A program made the position numbers and the translations under genes. From contig NC_017219.1 in assembly GCF_000269965.1 (NCBI RefSeq), forward strand, positions 2,728,001-2,792,000: a DNA stretch of 64,000 nt, in the 5' to 3' direction. Positions 45,542-55,044 of this stretch are shown here, piece after piece. The notes below the pieces were generated by a model. That model saw only the letters and a list, made by a program, of their open reading frames with translations, had not been told where the DNA came from and did not search any database. Origin of the DNA: Bifidobacterium longum subsp. infantis ATCC 15697 = JCM 1222 = DSM 20088 (GTDB lineage: Bacteria > Actinomycetota > Actinomycetes > Actinomycetales > Bifidobacteriaceae). Position 1 is the first letter of the stretch. Every line of letters starts with the position of its first letter.

Positions 45542-47845
45542 TCACTCCGCCACAGCTTTGAACAGTACTGCCTGCTGAGGGTGGAGGGACGGGGGACGGA
45601 TGCCGTAACGCTGCAGGGCTTCGCCGGTCAGGACTACGCCTTCCTCGTTCCACCAGCCGAGAGTGCTCTGGCCGTTGGTCAGACCGGTCAAATCCAAGCT
45701 CGGGTCAAGCGGGCTGACACGGTAGGTGCGCTCGGGGTCAAGTCCGGGCAGATGCACGGGCGCGGCCGGATAGGTCTGGCTCGTGGTCAGCTGGGTGAAG
45801 CGGTAGATGGCGGCGTCACGGTTCGGCATCACCATACCGTCCAGACGCACGGCCGGATCGTTGGAGTCGGCGTGCACGCAGGTGTCGATGGCGAACCAGT
45901 CGCGGTGCTTCTTGAATTCGGCCACCCACACGGCCAGCTTGGCGAGCGCCTCGTCCGGCTCCTTCAACAGGTTCCATTCGATGCCCATGTGGCCGAAGAA
46001 CGCCATGGCCATGCGCAGTTCCTGGCTGGTGGCACGCTGGGTGGAGTGCGCGGGACTGGCGCCCACGTGCTCGCCCATCATCGCCGGCGGCACCAGCAGC
46101 GAGGTGTAGCGCTGGATGTCCGCGCGCTCGACCGGGTCCACGCAGTCGGAGACCCAGATACGATCGGCGTGCTCTAGGATGCCAAGATCCACGCGGCCGC
46201 CACCAGAGGAGCAGCTTTCGATCTCAAGGCCCGAATGTGCGGTCTTGAGGCCCTTGAAGATGTTGTAGACGGCAAGGGTCTGCGCGTGCACGGCCGGGCG
46301 GCCGGAGCGGCGGGAACCGGGCTCGGTGACGAGCTTGTTGTGGTCCCACTTGATGTAATCGATACCAAGCTCGCCGACAAGCTGGTCCATGCAGCCGTAG
46401 ATGTAGTCGAACGCATCCGGATTGGTCAGATCGAGCACCTGCTGAGTGCGGCCCTGCAGCGGCAGACGGCCGGCAGTGGGCGAGAGAATCCAATCGGGGT
46501 GGTTACGGGCCACATCGGAATCGGGGTTGACCATTTCCGGCTCGAACCACAAGCCGAATTCCATACCCTTGGCGTGCACGTAGTCGGCGAGCGCCTTCAG
46601 GGACTTCGGGCCATCGGGCCAGACGTCCTGCGCAATCTGCCAGTCACCGAGGCCGGAGGTGTCGTCGCGGCGGGAACCGAACCAACCGTCATCCACCACG
46701 AATCGTTCCACGCCGGAGTCGGCGGCCTTGTCGGCGAGCGCCTTCAGCGTATCGAAGTTGTGGTCGAAGTACACAGCTTCCCAGGTGTTGAGGATCACCG
46801 GACGGCCGTGCGAGAACAGGCGCGGATGCAGGGAGCGCACGTAGGAGTGGAAGCGGGCGGCGATCTCATTGAGGCCATCGCCATAGGAGCCGAACAGCCA
46901 CGGGGTGTCGTAGGAGTTCTGGCCTTCGCCGGGGCCGGCGAGCGTCACTTCGCCGCCGAACAGGAGTTCGCCGCCGCCGATTACGCCGGTCGTGTAGGGC
47001 AGACGTTCGGCGGACAGTACGGAGTTGCCGCTCCAGCCCACGTGCACCGAATAGGCGTCGCCATGCTCGAAGCCGAAACCGGGCACGCCGGCGGTCAGGA
47101 GCAGGGATGCGTCGAAGTCAGGGCGGCCGGCGAGCTGCGGCTTTTCGAAACGGCCGACGGTCAGCGGCTGGCGCTGCGGACTGCGTTCACGTAGATGGTG
47201 ACCGGTGGTGGTGAGGATTTCGCCGGCGGATTCGGGCAGCGGGAAGCCGAGCTCGATCTTGCCGATCTCGAGCGGGGCTCCGGCGTCTGCACCGAACAGG
47301 TTGGTTACGGTGGCCTTCTGACGGACCAGGCCGCCGGGGAGCAGTTCGAGGTGCCACTCGACTTCCACGCCCTGCTCCTCATCGCGCGCGGTGACTATGA
47401 CGCCGGGCACGCGGACCGGACCGGTGGCACGGGCATGGCCGGCCACATCGGTGTAGCTTTCGCCGGACACGGCATCGAGGGTGGCTTCCAGCACGCCGCC
47501 GGCCTCGATATTGGTCACGGTGAACTTGGGGAAGAGCTCGACGCCGGCGCGGCGCAGCACCACGCGCTGCTCGCCGATCCAGCTTTCGGCCTGGGTGGGC
47601 AGGATGGACGGCCAAGCGGTGTCGTCGAGCGCGCCGGACACGCGCTGCGGCTTCAGGGCGTCATAGGCGGCCAGCAGGGTGTCGGGCTTGGCCAGCGGGC
47701 GACCCCAGTGGACGATGCGCGGCAGGTCGCTGCCGGCAAACACCAGACCGATCGCCACATTGGCGGCGGGCTGGGTCAGGTAGACGGCGGTGAGTGCGGT
47801 ACCGTCAGCGGCGGCACCGGTGAAAGTGGAGGTGTTCTCGGCCAT
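45542..47845 (-). CDS. aga: Alpha-galactosidase, GH36
   Basis: A protein of 767 residues, cytoplasmic (no signal). An N-terminal beta-sandwich domain (about 1-330) precedes the (beta/alpha)8 domain; VDDGWFGSRRDDTSGLGDW (about 390-408) is a GH36 signature, the nucleophile is the Asp of GIDYIKWDHNK (about residue 500) and the acid/base Asp is in RIWVSDCVDPVERADIQ (about 566). It splits alpha-1,6-galactose from melibiose, raffinose and stachyose. ATG at 47845 follows GAAGGAGG. Its stop lies 1 bp from the stop of the convergent ROK gene. Confidence 0.95.
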   Translation of the reverse strand: MAENTSTFTGAAADGTALTAVYLTQPAANVAIGLVFAGSDLPRIVHWGRPLAKPDTLLAAYDALKPQRVSGALDDTAWPSILPTQAESWIGEQRVVLRRAGVELFPKFTVTNIEAGGVLEATLDAVSGESYTDVAGHARATGPVRVPGVIVTARDEEQGVEVEWHLELLPGGLVRQKATVTNLFGADAGAPLEIGKIELGFPLPESAGEILTTTGHHLRERSPQRQPLTVGRFEKPQLAGRPDFDASLLLTAGVPGFGFEHGDAYSVHVGWSGNSVLSAERLPYTTGVIGGGELLFGGEVTLAGPGEGQNSYDTPWLFGSYGDGLNEIAARFHSYVRSLHPRLFSHGRPVILNTWEAVYFDHNFDTLKALADKAADSGVERFVVDDGWFGSRRDDTSGLGDWQIAQDVWPDGPKSLKALADYVHAKGMEFGLWFEPEMVNPDSDVARNHPDWILSPTAGRLPLQGRTQQVLDLTNPDAFDYIYGCMDQLVGELGIDYIKWDHNKLVTEPGSRRSGRPAVHAQTLAVYNIFKGLKTAHSGLEIESCSSGGGRVDLGILEHADRIWVSDCVDPVERADIQRYTSLLVPPAMMGEHVGASPAHSTQRATSQELRMAMAFFGHMGIEWNLLKEPDEALAKLAVWVAEFKKHRDWFAIDTCVHADSNDPAVRLDGMVMPNRDAAIYRFTQLTTSQTYPAAPVHLPGLDPERTYRVSPLDPSLDLTGLTNGQSTLGWWNEEGVVLTGEALQRYGIRPPSLHPQQAVLFKAVAE

Positions 47846-47964
47846 ATTGCCTCCTTCGACGTGTGTGGATTGGCATTGCACTACTGGTTTCGATCGTAGA
47901 AGAGATGGAATATGTTGCCTTGGTGCCGCGTGTTGGTTGCGTGAGGTAAGTAATGCGTCCGTGT

Positions 47965-48414
47965 CTATCGCCGCTGAGCGAAGAAATCAGTCAGGATGGA
48001 CTGACACTCGCCTTCCAACACGCCGCCGTGCACTTCAGGGCTATGGCCGATATGCGGATCGCGCGGAATATCCCAAATCGAACCGCATGCACCGAGCTTG
48101 GGATCCCAGGCACCGAACGCGATGGTACCGATATGGGTCTGGATGCAGGCACCCGCGCACATCGGGCACGGCTCAAGTGTGACGGCCAGCGTGCAATCGG
48201 CGAGATTCCAAGCGCCCAAGGCTTGGGCCGCCTGACGCATGGCGATGATTTCGGCGTGGGCAAGTGGGTCACCATCAGCCTCACGCGTGTTGTATCCGCG
48301 CCCGACAATCTGGCCGGCCGCATCCAGCACCACCGCACCAACCGGTACGTCACCAGCGGCTGCAGCCTGACCGGCCAGTTCCAGTGCGCGACGCATCGCC
48401 TCGTCATATTCCAT
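47965..48414 (-). CDS. tadA: tRNA-specific adenosine deaminase
   Basis: A protein of 149 residues. HAE (H53, E55) and PCPMC (C83, C86) are the zinc and catalytic residues of cytidine/tRNA adenosine deaminases. It converts A34 of tRNA-Arg(ACG) to inosine. I chose ATG at 48414 (MEYDEAM), which aligns with the family start; TACACT (48427-48422) lies 7 nt upstream and there is no ribosome site, so the mRNA is probably leaderless. The frame is open nine codons further. Confidence 0.92.
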   Translation of the reverse strand: MEYDEAMRRALELAGQAAAAGDVPVGAVVLDAAGQIVGRGYNTREADGDPLAHAEIIAMRQAAQALGAWNLADCTLAVTLEPCPMCAGACIQTHIGTIAFGAWDPKLGACGSIWDIPRDPHIGHSPEVHGGVLEGECQSILTDFFAQRR

Positions 48415-48499
48415 ACCAACGAGTGTATGCCTTTTTCTCATATCGTCTCATGATGTGCATAATCGGCCGCAATCTTAACGTTTTTCTTCATGGTTCCCA

Positions 48500-48505
48500 T
48501 ATACT
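48500..48505 (+). promoter_or_regulatory. -10 box of the antiporter gene
   Basis: TATACT, 33 nt before the ATG at 48539; the leader contains AGAAGGCGG as ribosome site. The -35 region is weak (AACGTT at 17-bp spacing). The promoter faces away from that of tadA in the same 124-bp gap. Confidence 0.45.
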
Positions 48506-48538
48506 TTTGGTGGAGAAGAGATACGAGAAGGCGGCAAC

Positions 48539-50608
48539 ATGGCGGTATTTGAGCTCATCCTATGCATCATTGCGGCGGTGGTGGTGAGCTCGTTTGCCAG
48601 TCGCTTCGTGCCCAAAGTCTCCACGCCGCTGGTCCAGATTGTGCTGGGCGTGCTGGTTACGTATCTGCCGTTTTTCCCGGATGCAAAGCTCGACCCGGAA
48701 CTGTTCATGGTGCTGTTTATCGCGCCATTGCTGTATTTGGAAGCCCACGAAATCGATAAGTCGGCGTTGCTGAAAACGCTGGATCTGAGCCTATCGCTGG
48801 CTATCGGACTGGCTATCGTCACGATGGCGGCGGTCGGATTCACTTTGCATGCCGTCTGGCCGTCCATCACCTTAGCCTCAGCCTTAGCACTCGGCGCGGC
48901 ACTCGGCCCGACCGATGCGGTGGCCGTCAGCTCCCTCGGTAAAGAAGCCTCGCTGACGCAGCGTCAGCGCAGCGTGCTCAAAGGCGAGTCGTTGTTCAAC
49001 GACGCCTCCGGCATTGTCGGCTTCCAGTTCGCACTGGCCGCCGCCTTCACCGGAGAATTCGCCGTGGGGCAGGCCGCCGGCGAATTCCTGATGTCCTTCT
49101 TCGGCGGCACCCTGTTCGGCCTGGTCATAGCGGCGGCCAACTGGCTGTTCGAAACCGTGCGGTCCCTGGGCTGGGAGACCACCACCACACGCATTCTGAT
49201 GGAGCTGTTCCTGCCCTTCCTGCTGTATCTGGGCGCGGAGGAATTCAATGTGTCCGGCATTCTGTCGGTGGTGGCCGCTGGCCTGTTCATCCGATTCGAC
49301 CGTACCGGCGTGGGGCCGAATGTGGCACGTACGAATATCGTTTCCACTTCAGTATGGGGTGTGCTGAGTTTCTCGCTCAACGGTGCGGTGTTCATTCTTC
49401 TGGGCATGCAGCTGCCACGCGCCATGAAAGCCAGCTGGTCCGACCCGTATATCAGCAACCTGAAACTCATCGGCATCATCCTGCTGGTGACGCTTGTGGT
49501 GATCGCACTGCGGTTCTTCTGGATAGTGGCCATGCTGCGCGTGGCGCGCGACGTGCATACACGGCGACGGCGCAAGATGACCCCCGAACGTTGGCGGTCC
49601 GCGACGGTCATGACCTTCGGCGGACCCAAAGGCACCATCACCCTGTCGCTGATGTTCACCATCCCGTATTATCTCGCCGGGGGCGCGCCGTTCCCCATGC
49701 GCAACGAGTTGATCTTCATCGCATCGGGCGTCATCGTCGTGACGCTGATGCTGGCCAATTTCCTGCTGCCTTTGCTTGCACCGAACCGTGGCAAGGATCC
49801 CAGCGCCGAGATGATTCCGGTGACCATCGATGTGTTACGCGCCACGGTGGAGGAACTGACCGGACGCATCACGCCAGAGAATCGCCGTGCGATTCTGATG
49901 GTAATCGACCAGTACACCAAGCGCATCGGGCGATTGCAGCAGCGCATCGGCGATACCGATCCTCAGGGATTCGAGCAATTGCAGATCGAAGCGCTGCATT
50001 GGGAAAAGGAATTCGTGCGCGACCGGCTTGCCGACACCAAGGCGCATCCAGCGGCGGATACGGCCACGCAAGAGCTGAACGTCGAAGCCTGCGAGCGCAT
50101 GCTTGACCAGATTATGAATACGCTGCGTCACACTTCCACTGATCCTACTTCGGGGCATGCGGTATCGCAGATTCGCGGTCGCTTACGCATGTTCCAGCGG
50201 CAGATGAGCAACTACGCCAAACGCACGGTGTCCAAGATTCGCCATACCACGCCGTTGGTGAGCGAGGATCGGATTTTCGCGCGCACCCGCGAACTGCAGG
50301 TCGAGGCGATTCATCATGTTATCGGCCAGCTTATTGACGAGATGGGCCAGGATACGTACAACACCGAGCATTGTTCGGCGCTGTTGCTGGATTATCGTCG
50401 CGCTGCGGCTTCATTGCAGGCACGTCCGAATATGAGCGGCACTACGGAAACCATCACGCAGGTCGAGGACGTAAAGCGCGAGAGCTACGGCATCGAACTC
50501 GGTGTGATTCAGGACATGTACGAAGCCGGCGACATCAACCGAACCCAAGCCCGCTCCCTGAGGCGCAACATCTACGTTATGCAGGTCGATGCTGATTCCG
50601 GCATCTAG
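48539..50608 (+). CDS. Na+/H+ antiporter, CPA1 (NhaP-like) family
   Basis: A protein of 689 residues. Residues 1-425 hold about 12 membrane helices, with ALGAALGPTDAVAVSSL (about 118-134) and KGESLFNDASGIVGFQFALA (about 149-168), where the ND pair is the ion-binding motif of CPA1 antiporters. The last 260 residues form a soluble helical domain that could sense pH or cell state. Expected to export Na+ (or K+) in exchange for protons. The gene stands alone; a terminator follows at 50613. Confidence 0.92.
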   Translation: MAVFELILCIIAAVVVSSFASRFVPKVSTPLVQIVLGVLVTYLPFFPDAKLDPELFMVLFIAPLLYLEAHEIDKSALLKTLDLSLSLAIGLAIVTMAAVGFTLHAVWPSITLASALALGAALGPTDAVAVSSLGKEASLTQRQRSVLKGESLFNDASGIVGFQFALAAAFTGEFAVGQAAGEFLMSFFGGTLFGLVIAAANWLFETVRSLGWETTTTRILMELFLPFLLYLGAEEFNVSGILSVVAAGLFIRFDRTGVGPNVARTNIVSTSVWGVLSFSLNGAVFILLGMQLPRAMKASWSDPYISNLKLIGIILLVTLVVIALRFFWIVAMLRVARDVHTRRRRKMTPERWRSATVMTFGGPKGTITLSLMFTIPYYLAGGAPFPMRNELIFIASGVIVVTLMLANFLLPLLAPNRGKDPSAEMIPVTIDVLRATVEELTGRITPENRRAILMVIDQYTKRIGRLQQRIGDTDPQGFEQLQIEALHWEKEFVRDRLADTKAHPAADTATQELNVEACERMLDQIMNTLRHTSTDPTSGHAVSQIRGRLRMFQRQMSNYAKRTVSKIRHTTPLVSEDRIFARTRELQVEAIHHVIGQLIDEMGQDTYNTEHCSALLLDYRRAAASLQARPNMSGTTETITQVEDVKRESYGIELGVIQDMYEAGDINRTQARSLRRNIYVMQVDADSGI

Positions 50609-50612
50609 TTTC

Positions 50613-50641
50613 CTTGGCTCCCTTCTCTGAGGGGAGCCAAG
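50613..50641. terminator. Terminator between antiporter and esterase genes
   Basis: CTTGGCTCCC-ttctctgag-GGGAGCCAAG, a perfect 10-bp stem between convergent genes. Confidence 0.75.
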
Positions 50642-50680
50642 TTGGGGATTGCTATTTCCGTTTCCAGTGATGGCGGCTGA

Positions 50681-51439
50681 CTACAGCACGCCAGAAGTAA
50701 TGTCGTTGTCAAGTAGCCACTGGCGCAAATCGGCGAACTCCTCAAGACTCACATTGTGATCCAGACCGTGGTAGCTCTTGGTCTTCAGCCACGTATGCTC
50801 TTCCAGCCAAGCGGCGGTGGCGAACAGTTCGTATTTCGGGATTACGCCATCGTTCTTGCCGTACGTATAGAACACGGGGATATCGTAATCAGCCAGGCGA
50901 GAGTCGGCGGGGGCCGTGCCGGGCACCTGACCGGGTGTATTGAAGCCGGACAGGGAGACGACGGCCCGGTACCGCTCGGGATTGATACGCAACAAATGCA
51001 CGGCGACCAGCCCACCTTGTGAAAACCCAAGCGGCACCACGTCACGGTCGGCGGGAATGTTGTCGGCCACCCATCGGTCGACTGCTGTGGCGGCGGCATA
51101 CGCGTCGTAGTCACGATCATCGCCGATAGGCAAGGCATCGTGGAACCACGCGTAGTTGCCGGGGTCGGGACTGCCCTCACGGGCCGGCGCGAGTGTCAGC
51201 GGCCCGCGCAATGCCACGAAGTCGTTATATGGAGCGATGAGGCGCATGATGTCCGCCATGTCTTCTTCGCTGGATCCCCATCCATGCAGGCACAGGAACA
51301 GCGGATGCGTGGCATGCTGGTCGAAGCCGCCGCGCGAGGTGACGCTGTGTTCCACGGTGAGTGGCTCGCCAAAACGTCCGGGTACAGTGGTGGATTCGCG
51401 GCCGATCAGGGGCTGGCTGGCATTCGCTTCTTTGCTCAT
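50681..51439 (-). CDS. Alpha/beta-hydrolase, phospholipase/carboxylesterase family
   Basis: A protein of 252 residues. HPLFLCLHGWGSSEEDM (about 41-57) gives the oxyanion hole; the nucleophile is in PLGFSQGG (about 143), the acid in YGKNDGVIPKY (about 205) and the His in YHGLDHNVS (about 232). The family hydrolyses small acyl esters; the true substrate is unknown. TATATT (51453-51448) lies 8 nt before the ATG at 51439, with no ribosome site, so it may be leaderless. Confidence 0.87.
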   Translation of the reverse strand: MSKEANASQPLIGRESTTVPGRFGEPLTVEHSVTSRGGFDQHATHPLFLCLHGWGSSEEDMADIMRLIAPYNDFVALRGPLTLAPAREGSPDPGNYAWFHDALPIGDDRDYDAYAAATAVDRWVADNIPADRDVVPLGFSQGGLVAVHLLRINPERYRAVVSLSGFNTPGQVPGTAPADSRLADYDIPVFYTYGKNDGVIPKYELFATAAWLEEHTWLKTKSYHGLDHNVSLEEFADLRQWLLDNDITSGVL

Positions 51440-51557
51440 ACCAATCCAATATAGAGGTCTTGCGCGCTGTACGAAAAACGATGGACCATGATTTCAATCA
51501 CATTGGGTAATCCGCGCCGACTCGCCTTGGGACTTTCCAAGGGATACCGGCAATCTA

Positions 51558-52424
51558 TCAGGCGTTACCGCTGTTTGCGGCTGCGGTGTCTGCGGCTGCG
51601 GTGATTGTCTCAAGTTCGCCGCCCCACTGCTGCTGCAGTGCGGTCATCTTGCTGGCCTCGCCGAACACCATCCAACGTTTGCCGCTCAGCAATCGCCAAT
51701 CACCTTTCGTTTGCTCATTATCAGCGTATTGGCTCAGCAGTTCGGAAATCTTGCTTTCGATAGGTGCCCGGCTGATGGCTGCGGACGATTCCGATTCAAA
51801 GGACACGAAGGCCACTCTCGGATCAGTGCACATCTGTACGGTGGTGATGCCTGGCAAACCGCCCGTATCAAGCCCCTGCCATCCTTCTTTGCACGCGCCG
51901 GCAGCTTGTTCTATGCCTTGCTCCATCTGTGCGGTATCTTCGACGGGTGCCTTGTCGTTCGACTGCTGAATCAGTCCTTCCGGGAACAATACGCCCATGG
52001 CCACGCCGATAACCAAGCAAACTATGGCGCACACCAGTGCGATGATGCCGCCCGCACCCACTCCCCCGTGAGTGGCGTACCGAGGCATGGTAGCTCGCGC
52101 AGCGATGACCAGAATCAGGGTGATGCCGATAAGCACCGCCGCCGTCAACGCAATGTATCGTCCTGGCACTGCCGTCATAAAGGAAATGGCGTAAGGCGCG
52201 ATTTCATGAACCGCCGAGGTGGCCGATATCACGACGGCTAGCAGTCCGCTGACAACGGCAAGTCTGCGGCACAATATCGACGTTGGGCTGCTGGCTTTTG
52301 TAGCGGCGAATCGCCGGCCGGCATTCCGCCTGGATGGGCGTCGATTCTGTGCACGACGTGAGCTGCGCGAATCGTCATACTGACCATCGCCGAAGAAATC
52401 GTAGTCCTCATCGTTGCGGACCAT
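51558..52424 (-). CDS. Membrane protein of unknown function
   Basis: A protein of 288 residues that I do not recognise. The first 50 residues are polar, with acidic then Arg-rich parts (RRAQNRRPSRRNAGRRFAAT). Three hydrophobic helices follow (about 55-75, 92-112, 122-145). The remaining 140 residues lie outside and contain GWQGLDTGGLPGITTVQMC and FESESSAAISRAPIESKI, with two Cys that could pair. ATG at 52424 follows GGAAGGGGG. A minus-strand small-RNA candidate ends 86 bp upstream. Confidence 0.7.
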   Translation of the reverse strand: MVRNDEDYDFFGDGQYDDSRSSRRAQNRRPSRRNAGRRFAATKASSPTSILCRRLAVVSGLLAVVISATSAVHEIAPYAISFMTAVPGRYIALTAAVLIGITLILVIAARATMPRYATHGGVGAGGIIALVCAIVCLVIGVAMGVLFPEGLIQQSNDKAPVEDTAQMEQGIEQAAGACKEGWQGLDTGGLPGITTVQMCTDPRVAFVSFESESSAAISRAPIESKISELLSQYADNEQTKGDWRLLSGKRWMVFGEASKMTALQQQWGGELETITAAADTAAANSGNA

Positions 52425-52509
52425 CGGTGCCCCCTTCCTGCCGATTACACAGCTAGTGTACCGCTATGGCTTGGGAATGGCGGTCATTCGGGGGAATGAT
52501 TCAGGGCAC

Positions 52510-52615
52510 AAAAAAAGAACCCCGGCGGTTGCCCGCCGGGGAGAGAAAGGAGAGAGAAGAAGAAAGGGGATTCAATTGTCGGGAACTGCTGCGGCTCCTG
52601 ATCAGCTTTCCGCTG
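52510..52615 (-). ncRNA. Candidate small RNA with anti-Shine-Dalgarno mimic
   Basis: On the minus strand TATATAAA (-10 TATAAA at 52627-52622) starts a transcript near 52615. It has a small stem TCAGC-ggaaa-GCTGA, then about 30 nt of pure C/U including CTCTCCTTTCTCTCC, and ends in a textbook terminator CCCCGGCGG-gcaa-CCGCCGGGG with seven T (52541-52510). CTCCTTTCT also ends the 16S rRNA. There is no open frame beyond MSAES. The layout fits a trans-acting small RNA that binds ribosome sites; it could instead be a leader/attenuator for the membrane protein at 52424. The remaining gap 52628-52783 holds the dcd promoter. Confidence 0.6.
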
Positions 52616-52783
52616 ACATCTTTTATATAACCACTGCTTTCTGGGTCTACCTCTAAGTTTCTCTGAAAAAAACCTGAGAATACTTGCGATTGATGGACCG
52701 CGGAAGCGTGAGGAGCCTCTCATGTTTCCGCCCAAGGCGCTAGACTTGAAGGCAGTATTTATTTGCCCAAGGAGTTTTTTCAC

Positions 52784-53365
52784 ATGCTGCTGTCCGACCG
52801 CGACATTCTCGCCGCACAGTCCGCAGGTCATATCTCACTTGATCCGTGGACCCCCGAAATGGTGCAGCCCGCTTCCATCGACGTGCGATTGGATCGGTAC
52901 TTCCGTTTGTTCAATAACCACGCCTACACATATGTCGATCCGGCGGAAAACCAAGGCGCACTTACCGAACAGTTCGAGGTGGCTCCCGACGAACCGTGGA
53001 TTTTGCACCCCGGCGAGTTCGCACTGGGTTCCACGTGGGAATACGTCAAGTTGGACCCGTCCATTGCCGCCCGCTTGGAAGGCAAGAGCTCACTGGGTCG
53101 ATTGGGTATTCTGACCCATTCGACTGCGGGCTTCATTGACCCCGGTTTCGAGGGGCATATTACGCTTGAGCTGTCTAATGTGTCGACGCTGCCGGTCAAA
53201 CTATGGCCTGGCATGAAGATCGGCCAGATGTGCTTCTTCCAGCTGAGCTCGCCCGCTGAGCACCCTTATGGCTCCAAGGGCACCGGCTCGCATTATCAGG
53301 GCCAGCGGGGTCCGACGCCGAGCCGTTCCTACGAGAATTTCTACCGCGCGCACATCGACGACTGA
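52784..53365 (+). CDS. dcd: dCTP deaminase (dUMP-forming type)
   Basis: A protein of 193 residues, the usual length. [20 protein letters not shown] (about 109-128) holds the catalytic Ser/Arg/Glu region and nucleotide-binding loop, and [11 protein letters not shown] closes the C-terminus. [16 protein letters not shown] resembles the bifunctional mycobacterial enzyme, which makes dUMP directly from dCTP, so this form is likely. It feeds thymidylate synthesis. ATG at 52784 follows AAGGAG. Confidence 0.93.
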   Translation: MLLSDRDILAAQSAGHISLDPWTPEMVQPASIDVRLDRYFRLFNNHAYTYVDPAENQGALTEQFEVAPDEPWILHPGEFALGSTWEYVKLDPSIAARLEGKSSLGRLGILTHSTAGFIDPGFEGHITLELSNVSTLPVKLWPGMKIGQMCFFQLSSPAEHPYGSKGTGSHYQGQRGPTPSRSYENFYRAHIDD

Positions 53366-53427
53366 GCGTTGCGACGTACCATTCGGCCGGCGGATGCCGG
53401 CCATTTGCTTAATCCCAAGGAGATGTC

Positions 53428-55044
53428 ATGACCAACAGCGATGGTGGGTTCCAGTTCGACTTCCAGCAGCACGAAAAGCCGGTCAGGCCAACGGTTCCTC
53501 CGATTCCCGGGCAAGAGACGGCAGCATATAGCACGGAACCCACGGCACAGGCCACACCGGCTCTGCAGTTCCCGCAGTCTGTGCAGTCTGTGCAGTCTGT
53601 GCAGCCGACGCAGTTTGCACAGCCCACACAGCCCGCACAGCCGACGCAGCCCATCGATCAGGCCATGACGCAACCGTTCTCGCCGCAATTCCCGGCTGCG
53701 GTTGCCGCACAAGCACCACAGCCGGCGGCAGCCACACAGCCAGCAGTATCCGAAACACCAATCGCCGCTGCGCCCGGCCAGCAGCAATACGTTTGGGATC
53801 AGGCGACGCAAAGCTTCCGCCCGGTGGAACCGACAGCGCCGGTGACACCAGCAGCACCAGCGGCACCGGCGACATCGCCTGTTTCGGCAGCTTCAAACGC
53901 CGCGACACAAGCGTTCCAGCCCAATCAGGCCGAGCAGCCTGCGGTAGATGCCGAGGCAACACAGGTGTTCCAACCTGATTCAGCTGCGGCCACACAGGCA
54001 TATGGCGCATCATCCACCGTATCCGGTGAGACCGTTGCCATGCCTGCAACGCAAGTAGCGTCTGCCGATGATGCCGCAGCCACACAGGTGTTCCAACCGG
54101 CCGCCCTGGCCGCTTCGGCACAGGCTCAGCCTGCTGTGATGCCTCCCTCCATTCCGTTGGCTCAGGTCTCCGATGAGGACGATTCCGATGGCGCCGAGCC
54201 TCGTCACGGCGGTAGCGGCAAAAAGAACACCCTCAAAATCGTCGGCATTGCCGTAGCGGTAGTCGCCGTGATAGCGCTGGTTGTCGCCGGCCTGCTCTGG
54301 TGGCATTCCAACAGCAGTAAGGCGAGCCAAGCCGTGGCATTGGCCGAGTGCAAGGTAGCGGCCAAGCAGTACACGAATGCGCAGAAGAAGCTCACCACCG
54401 CCATATCCAATGGCCAAACCAGCGCGCAAACATCCACCAGCGATGTGGCCGATGCCAATACGCTCACCACGCTGAATCAGGCGTTGCAAGACGCCGGCAA
54501 CCCGGCTGACACCGCCAAGTGCGATTCCAGCCTCAACGCCACTGAGTTGAAGTCTCACATTAAAGAGCTGCAGAATGATGCCAGCGACATGGCTGACAAG
54601 ACGGATGCCATCAACAATGCGATCAAGGCCGTTAACACTTCAAAGGCGACGGCCGATACCGACACACTGAAATCGAACCTGAGCTCGGCTATTTCGCAGG
54701 CGCAAGGCACGCTAGATAATTCCGCGGGCAGTGTGGCCGATGAAAACACCCGCACCGCGCTGCAAAACACCATCACCGAGGCCAATACGGTGATGAACGG
54801 GACCAGTCCGTCCGAATCCGACGTCAACAATGCGATTTCTAAACTGCAGAAGGCCGAGTCCGACGTCACCGCCTCGATGCAGGCCAAGCAGCAGGCAGAT
54901 GCCGCCAAGCAGGCCCAGGAGAAGGCCAAGCAGCAAGCCCGGCAGGAGGCGCAACAACAGGCCCAGAAGAAGCCCGGCGACAACGGGACCGACAACGACA
55001 ACGGCAACGGGACCGACACCAACTCCCAACACACCGGCAACTAA
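53428..55044 (+). CDS. Gln/Pro/Ala-rich single-span membrane protein
   Basis: A protein of 538 residues of unknown function. Residues 1-265 are a disordered cytoplasmic arm rich in Gln, Pro, Ala and Thr. It has VQPTQ/AQPTQ units and four ATQ(A/V)FQP or ATQAYG motifs that are possible kinase/FHA phospho-Thr sites. One helix follows (KIVGIAVAVVAVIALVVAGLLWW, about 270-292). The outside part (295-490) is helical and three-fold repetitive, with NAI/LQDA and TRTALQNTITEANTV segments like FIVAR modules. The Lys/Gln/Ala tail ends in Asp/Asn/Gly repeats. ATG at 53428 follows AAGGAGATG. The C-terminal surface part and the phospho-like arm suggest a wall-sensing role; this is speculation. Confidence 0.8.
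   Translation: MTNSDGGFQFDFQQHEKPVRPTVPPIPGQETAAYSTEPTAQATPALQFPQSVQSVQSVQPTQFAQPTQPAQPTQPIDQAMTQPFSPQFPAAVAAQAPQPAAATQPAVSETPIAAAPGQQQYVWDQATQSFRPVEPTAPVTPAAPAAPATSPVSAASNAATQAFQPNQAEQPAVDAEATQVFQPDSAAATQAYGASSTVSGETVAMPATQVASADDAAATQVFQPAALAASAQAQPAVMPPSIPLAQVSDEDDSDGAEPRHGGSGKKNTLKIVGIAVAVVAVIALVVAGLLWWHSNSSKASQAVALAECKVAAKQYTNAQKKLTTAISNGQTSAQTSTSDVADANTLTTLNQALQDAGNPADTAKCDSSLNATELKSHIKELQNDASDMADKTDAINNAIKAVNTSKATADTDTLKSNLSSAISQAQGTLDNSAGSVADENTRTALQNTITEANTVMNGTSPSESDVNNAISKLQKAESDVTASMQAKQQADAAKQAQEKAKQQARQEAQQQAQKKPGDNGTDNDNGNGTDTNSQHTGN

Noticed and set aside
52414..52656. An 80-codon plus-strand frame before dcd
   Set aside because: It spans the terminator and C/U tract of the small-RNA candidate and has no ribosome site or family pattern.
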